NCBI GenBank assembly: GCA_036557665.1
Contig: DATBHG010000002.1
Coordinates: 124,001-188,000, forward strand
Length of the DNA: 64,000 bases
Origin: VAZQ01 sp036557665
Lineage (GTDB): Bacteria > Pseudomonadota > Alphaproteobacteria > Rhizobiales > Xanthobacteraceae
Direction of reading: 5' to 3'
Made by a program: the position numbers and the translations under genes. This document shows, in pieces, positions 58,868 to 64,000 of the stretch. The notes under the pieces are model-generated. The model ran no database searches and was not told the origin of the DNA. It was given only the letters and a program-made list of their open reading frames with translations. Every line of letters starts with the position of its first letter. Positions within the stretch are counted from its first letter, which is position 1.

Positions 58868-59698
58868 TCATCCAGCATCAATCCAAACGGTGGGCATGGC
58901 TTGCTCGAGTCGGCCGCCGAGCCGGACTGCAGCGACGCTCAGCGCCAATCCGGTGGCATCATCGGTCTCGACCGCGAGGGCGCATAGCGTCGCTTCGCCC
59001 ATAGCCGGCTCGAAGCGGGACCCTGGAATCTTGCGTAAAAATCGCGTCAGCGGCTCGTCCTTGTCCATCCCTATGATCGAGTCGTAATCGCCGCTCATTC
59101 CCACGTCCGAGACGAAGGCCGTCCCGTGCGGCAGGATCTGATGATCGGCGGTCGGGGCGTGGGTGTGAGTGCCTACCACCAGGCTCGCCCGCCCATCGCA
59201 GAAATGGCCCATCGCCTGTTTCTCGCTGGTGGCCTCGGCATGAATGTCGACAATGACGGCGTCGGCCGAGCCGTTGAGCGGGCATGCGGAAAGCTCGCGC
59301 TCAACCACTGCGAACGGGTCATCGAGCGGGTCCATGAAGATGCGACCCATGGCGTTCACGACGAGCACCCGGGCGCCGTTCCTGGCGTTCAACACCGCGG
59401 CGCCGCGACCGGGCGTGCCGGCAGGAAAATTGGCCGGTCGCAGCAATTTGGGCGCGCGCTCGATGAAGACCAAGGCCTCCCGTTGATCCCAGGAATGGTT
59501 GCCGCCGGTGATGACGTCGATGCCGGCATCGACGAGCTCGTCGTAGATCGCTTCGGTAATCCCAAATCCACCGGCGGCGTTCTCGCCGTTCGCCGCAACA
59601 AAATCGAGCTTCCATGCGCGTATCAACTCCGGCACACGCTGGCGCACCATTGCGCGACCGCTGCGGCCCACGATGTCACCGATGAACAGTATCCGCAT
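58868..59698 (-). CDS. TIGR00282/YmdB family metallophosphoesterase
   Basis: 276 residues. Metal ligands can be read as D8 (FIGDIVG), E39 (ANGENAAGG), N67-H68 (GGNHSWD), H150 (DIHAEATSEK) and H175/H177 (VGTHTHAPTAD). Characterised relatives are cyclic-nucleotide phosphodiesterases that affect RNA turnover and biofilms in Gram-positives; the alphaproteobacterial role is not known. It follows the formyl-THF cyclo-ligase gene by three bases and is probably in its operon. Confidence 0.92.
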   Translation of the reverse strand: MRILFIGDIVGRSGRAMVRQRVPELIRAWKLDFVAANGENAAGGFGITEAIYDELVDAGIDVITGGNHSWDQREALVFIERAPKLLRPANFPAGTPGRGAAVLNARNGARVLVVNAMGRIFMDPLDDPFAVVERELSACPLNGSADAVIVDIHAEATSEKQAMGHFCDGRASLVVGTHTHAPTADHQILPHGTAFVSDVGMSGDYDSIIGMDKDEPLTRFLRKIPGSRFEPAMGEATLCALAVETDDATGLALSVAAVRLGGRLEQAMPTVWIDAG

Positions 59699-59701
59699 GG
59701 A

Positions 59702-60283
59702 TCATGCTGCCCGGCATTCGATGACCTCACGCTCGGTCAGCACCAGGTCGAGAGCGGCGTCGCGGGGGCCCGTGGGCACTGCTGTTTGTTCCTGTTCGGC
59801 AAAGGCGATCCCTACGGCGATTATCGGCTGTCGTGCCCGCAAGGCAGTGATCGTCAGATCGTAATAGCCCGCACCATACCCCAGCCGATGGCCACGGCGA
59901 TCGAATGCCAGCATCGGCACCAGCAAAACATCGGGGAACACTTCCGGTGCATCCGGTAGGGGTTCGCGGATTCCCCACACTCCCGAGCCCAAGTCATCGC
60001 CGAATGCATAGGCGCGCATTGCCAGCGGCTTACCGCGCCCGACTATAACCGGCAGCGCAAGCTTGGCACCGGCATCGGCCACTTTGCGCATGAGCGGGAG
60101 CGGGCTGATCTCACTTTTCAGCGGCATAAAGCCGGACAGCCACATGCTCGCAGACAGCGAGCGCGGAAACGGCCGCGCTGCAATGGCCTGCGCTGCGGCA
60201 GCGCGCACTGCGCCCGGCATCGCATCGCGGCGGGCGATTGCCTCGCGGCGAAGGCTGGCTTTGGCGTTTTCAAGGGAATCCAA
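59702..60283 (-). CDS. 5-formyltetrahydrofolate cyclo-ligase
   Basis: About 193 residues starting at TTG 60283 (MDSLENAKASLRREAIARRD); no ATG is available in the right place, and the longer open frame to 60388 would run into the 6S RNA. Family motifs are SGFMPLKSEISP, the substrate/ATP residues in LLVPMLAFDRRGHRLGYGAGYYD and the C-terminal EREVIECR. It converts 5-formyl-THF to 5,10-methenyl-THF. The position just after 6S RNA matches ygfA/fau elsewhere. Confidence 0.9.
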   Translation of the reverse strand: MDSLENAKASLRREAIARRDAMPGAVRAAAAQAIAARPFPRSLSASMWLSGFMPLKSEISPLPLMRKVADAGAKLALPVIVGRGKPLAMRAYAFGDDLGSGVWGIREPLPDAPEVFPDVLLVPMLAFDRRGHRLGYGAGYYDLTITALRARQPIIAVGIAFAEQEQTAVPTGPRDAALDLVLTEREVIECRAA

Positions 60284-60337
60284 TCGCAATAAGATCCAAG
60301 GTAGCAGGCGTGCGGAGCCGCGATGGCCGTTGGAGCT

Positions 60338-60472
60338 CGATCCCGGGTTCCCTACGTAAGTAGGTGGGCGCCATATGTCCGAGCCCACGAGCCCGGTCAG
60401 GGACAGCTCCCTTCAGGATCGATAAGGCCCCGGGGATATGGCTCCTGACGTACCTCACAGCCCCGCGGGTCG
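60338..60472 (-). ncRNA. ssrS: 6S RNA (SsrS), boundaries approximate
   Basis: On the minus strand the sequence contains GGCCTTATCGATCCTGAAGG then GAGCTGTCCCTGACC, and near the 3' end TGGCGCCCACCTACTTACGT. I recognise these as alphaproteobacterial 6S RNA. The ends can pair (CGA.CCCG near 60472 with CGGG.TCG near 60338), and GCCATAT pairs with ATATGGC inside, leaving the central bubble that mimics an open promoter. It lies directly before the formyl-THF cyclo-ligase gene, the conserved location. 6S RNA traps sigma-70 RNA polymerase in stationary phase. The ends could be off by 10-20 bases. Confidence 0.82.
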
Positions 60473-60527
60473 AATGTAATGGTTTCGGGCTGAAGTCGCC
60501 ACCTTGGCGCTCATACGTGGAGGTCTG

Positions 60528-62297
60528 ATGCCGACCATTGAATTCGTGTACGCCGGCACGCTCGAAGACCTCAAGCGCAAGGAGCGGCTCGTCGTCCGCG
60601 GGCAGCATCGACCGATCCTCGTCGTAGGGCATGGGGAGCGCGTCGTCGCCCTGGACAACCGCTGTCCTCACATGGGTTTCCCCCTCGACCGTGGAAGCAT
60701 GGAAGATGGCATTCTCACCTGCCATTGGCATCACGCCCGCTTCGACCTTGCGAGCGGCTGCACATTCGATCTCTGGGCGGACGATGTCCCGACCTGCCCG
60801 GTAGAGATGCGGGGCGCCGAGATTTGGGTAAAGACTGAATTCGGGCACGCCGACCCTGCTGCTTACTGGCAGCAGCGTCTGCATGACGGGATGGCACACA
60901 ATCTCGGCCTCGTCATTGCCAAGGCGGTGCAGGGTCAACTCGCATCCGGTGTGGCGCCGCTCGACATCGTGCGGCAAGCCGCGCTCTTCGGCGTGCGTCA
61001 TCTTGACGGCTGGAGCACGGGAATGACGATCCTGACGGCGCTCGGCAATCTGCTGCCCCAGCTAGAGGGAGAGAATGTCTATCTGGCGCTGTTCCACGGT
61101 GTGCGTCGAGTCGCGGCGGATTGTGACGGCGCGGTTCCCGGCCGCAAGCGGGCGGCTCTTGGCAGTCGCCCGGATGCGGGCACGGTCAAGCGCTGGCTGC
61201 GGCGCTGGAACGCCGTGCGGCACGGCGAGGCGGCTCAGCGCACGGTGCTGACTGCCGTCGCGCAGCGAGCAGCGCCAGCATCGATAGCCGACCTCCTGTT
61301 TGCGGCGGAGACCGATCGCGTATTTGCGGATACCGGGCATTCGCTCGACTTCATCAACAAGGCCTTCGAGTGTCTCGACCTGATCGGATGGGAGCAGGCA
61401 GGCGACGTCATCCCGACGGTTGTGGGACAAATGACGGTGGCGCGCGGGGCGGACGAATCGACGGAGTGGCGCCAGCCCATCGACTTCATCGCGCACTGCG
61501 ATGAAGCCACCGCCGACTTGGCAAGACGCTTCACAGCCGCTCGAGATCGAGGCAAATGGTTGAAGCATGCGGAGCTGGCGCGGGTTCTGCTAGGCGACGA
61601 TCCGCGCACGATCTTTGGTGCGCTCGGGAGCGCCATGTCCGACGGTGCCTCGCTCGCGGACCTCGGCCGCTCGCTCGCCTATGCCGGGGCGCTGCGGGTC
61701 GCACGGTTCGGCACAGCGAACGAGCACGGGGACTGGGACACGGCACATCACGTCTTCACCTACTGCAATGCGGTGCATCAGGCTCTCAAGCGCATCGAGG
61801 CCAATCATGATGATCCGGGGTTGCCAGAGGCAGCGCGCGCCATCTTGCACGGTGCGGCCGCAATCTATCTCATTCGCTATCTCAACGTCCCGCCGGCGCG
61901 ATTGCCCGGTGAAGGAGAGGACGGGCTGGAGGCCCTTCCGTCGAGGCCCTCGGAGATCCGTACAGCACTGCTGGACGCATTCGATCGCCAGCATCAGATA
62001 GAGGCAGCAGCGCGGCTCGTGGCGCGTCACCTCATTCTGGGTCATTCCCCGGATCTGCTCATTGACGCGCTGGCCCGGGCGCTGTTGCGCGAAGACGCAG
62101 GCTTTCACGCCTACCAGATGCTCGAGGCCGGCGTGCATCAGTTCAAGGAATGGAATAATACGCCGGCAGGACGGCACATCCTCGTGGCGGTCACGCGTTA
62201 CCTTGCGGCACACTCACCGACTGAACGCGCTTGGCTGCAGACGGCTGACATCGCGGCCCGGCTCGCTCGTGGAGATCGCCTGCACGAGGAAGCCTGA
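60528..62297 (+). CDS. Rieske [2Fe-2S] protein fused to a long uncharacterised domain
   Basis: 589 residues, with GGAGG five bases before the ATG. Residues 1-110 are a Rieske ferredoxin domain: C46-P-H48 in NRCPHMGFPLDRG and C65-H-W-H68, the two-Cys/two-His cluster set. The remaining roughly 475 residues are alpha-helical by composition and rich in histidine and acidic residues (GVRHLDGWSTGMTILTALGN, FGTANEHGDWDTAHHVFTYC, MLEAGVHQFKEWNN). I do not recognise this part. It lacks the mononuclear-iron motif of ring hydroxylases. It reads away from the 6S RNA, where zapA is more usual. No ferredoxin reductase is adjacent. No signal peptide, so cytoplasmic. Confidence 0.85.
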   Translation: MPTIEFVYAGTLEDLKRKERLVVRGQHRPILVVGHGERVVALDNRCPHMGFPLDRGSMEDGILTCHWHHARFDLASGCTFDLWADDVPTCPVEMRGAEIWVKTEFGHADPAAYWQQRLHDGMAHNLGLVIAKAVQGQLASGVAPLDIVRQAALFGVRHLDGWSTGMTILTALGNLLPQLEGENVYLALFHGVRRVAADCDGAVPGRKRAALGSRPDAGTVKRWLRRWNAVRHGEAAQRTVLTAVAQRAAPASIADLLFAAETDRVFADTGHSLDFINKAFECLDLIGWEQAGDVIPTVVGQMTVARGADESTEWRQPIDFIAHCDEATADLARRFTAARDRGKWLKHAELARVLLGDDPRTIFGALGSAMSDGASLADLGRSLAYAGALRVARFGTANEHGDWDTAHHVFTYCNAVHQALKRIEANHDDPGLPEAARAILHGAAAIYLIRYLNVPPARLPGEGEDGLEALPSRPSEIRTALLDAFDRQHQIEAAARLVARHLILGHSPDLLIDALARALLREDAGFHAYQMLEAGVHQFKEWNNTPAGRHILVAVTRYLAAHSPTERAWLQTADIAARLARGDRLHEEA

Positions 62298-62332
62298 CAC
62301 TCAGCCCGGTTCTTCCCGTGTTGCCCGTACGG

Positions 62333-62728
62333 CTATTTTTTTCTTGCAATCCAGCAATAACCTTTGCTCAGCCCGGGCTCGCTGGTTGACCGGCCCTTCG
62401 CAACCCACTCGCATTTCAACCAGGTCGGGCTGGCAGCAACCGCGCGCACATAATGAGTTTCCCCACCGCCGTCGACCTCGACACCCGTAGTATGCCCGTC
62501 CGCGAGGATAATGCCGGGCGGAGGAGCGAAGACATAGACGACGGAGCTCGCGTCAGCCCCGGTATTCTCGTGCACTTCCAGGACCGGAGTTCTGCACTGC
62601 TCGCGATCGCAGGTCAGCCGAAAATCCAAAATCGTTACATCTACGGGGTGCTGCGCGCACACAGGCCAAGCCGGAATTATGATAAAAAAACCTCCGAGGG
62701 CGAGCGCTGTGCGTCCTAGCGTTATCAT
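62333..62728 (-). CDS. Small secreted cysteine-containing protein, unknown function
   Basis: 131 residues with a Sec signal peptide (TALALGGFFIIIPAWPVCAQ). The mature part has four cysteines (in LTCDREQCRT, LKCEWV and GYCWIARKK) that could form two disulfides in the periplasm. No recognisable domain. It ends 36 bases after the stop of the convergent Rieske gene and lies downstream of the MurU-like gene on the same strand. Confidence 0.6.
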   Translation of the reverse strand: MITLGRTALALGGFFIIIPAWPVCAQHPVDVTILDFRLTCDREQCRTPVLEVHENTGADASSVVYVFAPPPGIILADGHTTGVEVDGGGETHYVRAVAASPTWLKCEWVAKGRSTSEPGLSKGYCWIARKK

Positions 62729-62770
62729 CTCACAAACTCGGTTCCGCGATCGATGCGAGATGAGCCGCTG

Positions 62771-63505
62771 TTAGGCTACGCCCGTCAAGATCGCCGCCTC
62801 GGCGGCCTTGACCGCCTCGGGCGTACCCACATGCATCCAGAGTCCTTCCAACCGCACCCCAAACAAACGACCCGCTTGCGCAGAGCGATCGAATAACGGC
62901 GACATGGATGAAGGCCCATGCAGCACCCCTGCAAAGAAAGCAGGCGCGAGAATTGCCGCTCCGGCGTAGACAAACGGCGCGATCTCCCGCTCGCCGCGCC
63001 GCGCGAGGGTGCCATCCGGCGCCATGACGAAGTCGCCGGAGCCGCTGTAGCCGATACTGGATGCCATCGGCGCGAGAAGAAGCAGTGCGTCCATCCGTCT
63101 CGCATCGAAAGCGCAGGCAAGCAGGGCCAGGTTGGGCCTCACCCCGTCCACCCAGATCGTATCCGAGTTGACATGGAAGAACGGCTTATCGCCCAGCAGT
63201 GGCAATGCTTCGATAACCCCGCCCGCCGTACCCAGCAGCACCCGGCGTTCGTCCGAGATAATGATCTGCGGCTGGCGACGCGACGCGAGATGCCCCTCGA
63301 TCTGATCGGCAAGATGATGGACATTCACGACGGCGCGCTCCACGCCTTGGGCCGCGAGCCGGTCCAGCACGTAGTCAATGAGCGCCTTTCCGCCGACCTG
63401 CACCAGCGGCTTGGGGATCCGACCGCTGAAGGGCCTCATTCGCGTGCCCAGTCCAGCGGCGAGGACCATTGCGCATGTGGGTGCTGGCATCCCCGATTGG
63501 CTCAT
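62771..63505 (-). CDS. Sugar-1-phosphate nucleotidyltransferase, MurU-like
   Basis: 244 residues of the NTP_transferase family. The signature AMVLAAGLGTRMRPFSGRIP, then KPLVQVGGKALIDY, LLGTAGGV and HVNSDTIWV are clear. In this order with an aminoglycoside-kinase-like gene it matches MurU (N-acetylmuramate-1-phosphate uridylyltransferase) of the cell-wall recycling route that bypasses de novo UDP-MurNAc synthesis. It starts 22 bases after the upstream kinase gene. Confidence 0.85.
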   Translation of the reverse strand: MSQSGMPAPTCAMVLAAGLGTRMRPFSGRIPKPLVQVGGKALIDYVLDRLAAQGVERAVVNVHHLADQIEGHLASRRQPQIIISDERRVLLGTAGGVIEALPLLGDKPFFHVNSDTIWVDGVRPNLALLACAFDARRMDALLLLAPMASSIGYSGSGDFVMAPDGTLARRGEREIAPFVYAGAAILAPAFFAGVLHGPSSMSPLFDRSAQAGRLFGVRLEGLWMHVGTPEAVKAAEAAILTGVA

Positions 63506-63527
63506 GACGGCGCTGCCACTCGCCGGC

Positions 63528-64000
63528 TCAAACGGCGTTCAATGCCGGCACGTGGGCAATATACCACGCGCTCAGCGGCTCGAGGGCCGGGTGACCGAGG
63601 GACCGTTGCAGATAGCCCCACACCCGCGGCATGTGGCGGAGATACTGAGGCTTCCCGTCCCGGATGTCGAGGCGCGCAAAGATGCCAAGGATCTTGCTGG
63701 CGCGCTGGGCGGCAAGCGTAACGTACATCTTGATGAACCCAGTAGCGTCGAATTCCGGATCAGCTTGGCGGCGCCCGCGCACATAGCGTCCCAGCAGCGC
63801 CAGCTCCATTTGCTCGGCTACATCCACGCGGGCATCCTGGAGGAGTGAGGCCAGATCGTATGCGGCGGGCCCTATGACGGCGTCCTGGAAGTCCAGGATC
63901 CCCAGACGAGCGATTTCGCTGCGGTTCGGCAGCCACAATAAATTGGGAGAGTGGAAGTCGCGCAAGACCCAGGTCGGGGGTGCATCAATTGCGGGCTGCA
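63528..64000 (-). CDS. Aminoglycoside phosphotransferase-family sugar kinase, AmgK-like (partial)
   Basis: Only the C-terminal part of about 157 residues is present; the N-terminus lies beyond the window end. The catalytic-loop region LRDFHSPNLLWLP and the metal-binding GILDFQDAVIGPAAYDL are those of APH-type kinases. Next to a MurU-like gene it is most likely the anhydro-sugar kinase AmgK that phosphorylates MurNAc/GlcNAc. The real start is outside the window. Confidence 0.82.
   Translation of the reverse strand, partial: QPAIDAPPTWVLRDFHSPNLLWLPNRSEIARLGILDFQDAVIGPAAYDLASLLQDARVDVAEQMELALLGRYVRGRRQADPEFDATGFIKMYVTLAAQRASKILGIFARLDIRDGKPQYLRHMPRVWGYLQRSLGHPALEPLSAWYIAHVPALNAV

Overview
The window is high-GC DNA from an alphaproteobacterium. 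It probably belongs to Hyphomicrobiales (Rhizobiales), near Bradyrhizobiaceae/Xanthobacteraceae. The reasons are the ruvC-ruvA-ruvB-ybgC-tolQ-tolR-tolA-tolB-pal-cpoB-tilS-ftsH block, glnD and mutS in the same neighbourhood, a 6S RNA next to a 5-formyltetrahydrofolate cyclo-ligase, many periplasmic receptors of the Bug, TRAP, Liv and sulfonate types, and short palindromic repeats between and inside genes. No rRNA, tRNA, CRISPR array, phage or insertion sequence was seen.

Layout. 1-7 kb: accessory catabolic genes (an ABC_sub_bind receptor, a DapA-like aldolase with a Bug receptor, a convergent enoyl-CoA hydratase / zinc dehydrogenase / acyl-CoA synthetase operon, and a decayed Bug receptor). 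7-18 kb: mutS, with a Bug receptor translationally coupled to it, a membrane protein, a sulfonate/nitrate-type ABC operon ending in an OsmC protein, and glnD. 18-21 kb: a small membrane coiled-coil protein and a class A penicillin-binding protein. 21-25 kb: an SDR, an Lrp regulator, ornithine aminotransferase and an arginine-dihydrolase-like enzyme, together a plausible arginine-to-glutamate-semialdehyde route. 25-30 kb: a TRAP transporter with fused DctQM and an HpaB-type flavin monooxygenase. 30-33 kb: two overlapping genes for membrane-associated GTPases. 33-40 kb: a second DapA-like enzyme, a MetE-C-like enzyme and a branched-chain amino acid type ABC operon whose two ATPases are fused through a linker encoded by palindromic DNA. 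40-45 kb: a 770-base gap with a promoter-terminator pair, then hydantoinase/oxoprolinase B and A genes; the A gene carries an in-frame palindrome. 45-46 kb: a toxin-antitoxin pair. 46-60 kb: housekeeping block on the minus strand (ftsH, tilS, cpoB, pal, tolBARQ, ybgC, ruvB, cdd, ruvA, ruvC, yebC, a YmdB-type phosphodiesterase, formyl-THF cyclo-ligase, 6S RNA). 60-64 kb: a divergent Rieske protein with a long unrecognised domain, a small secreted protein and a MurU/AmgK-like pair, the last cut by the window end.

The strongest candidates for something undescribed are the Rieske fusion protein, the two-GTPase operon, and the palindromic elements accepted in frame inside genes (livG-livF junction and hyuA).
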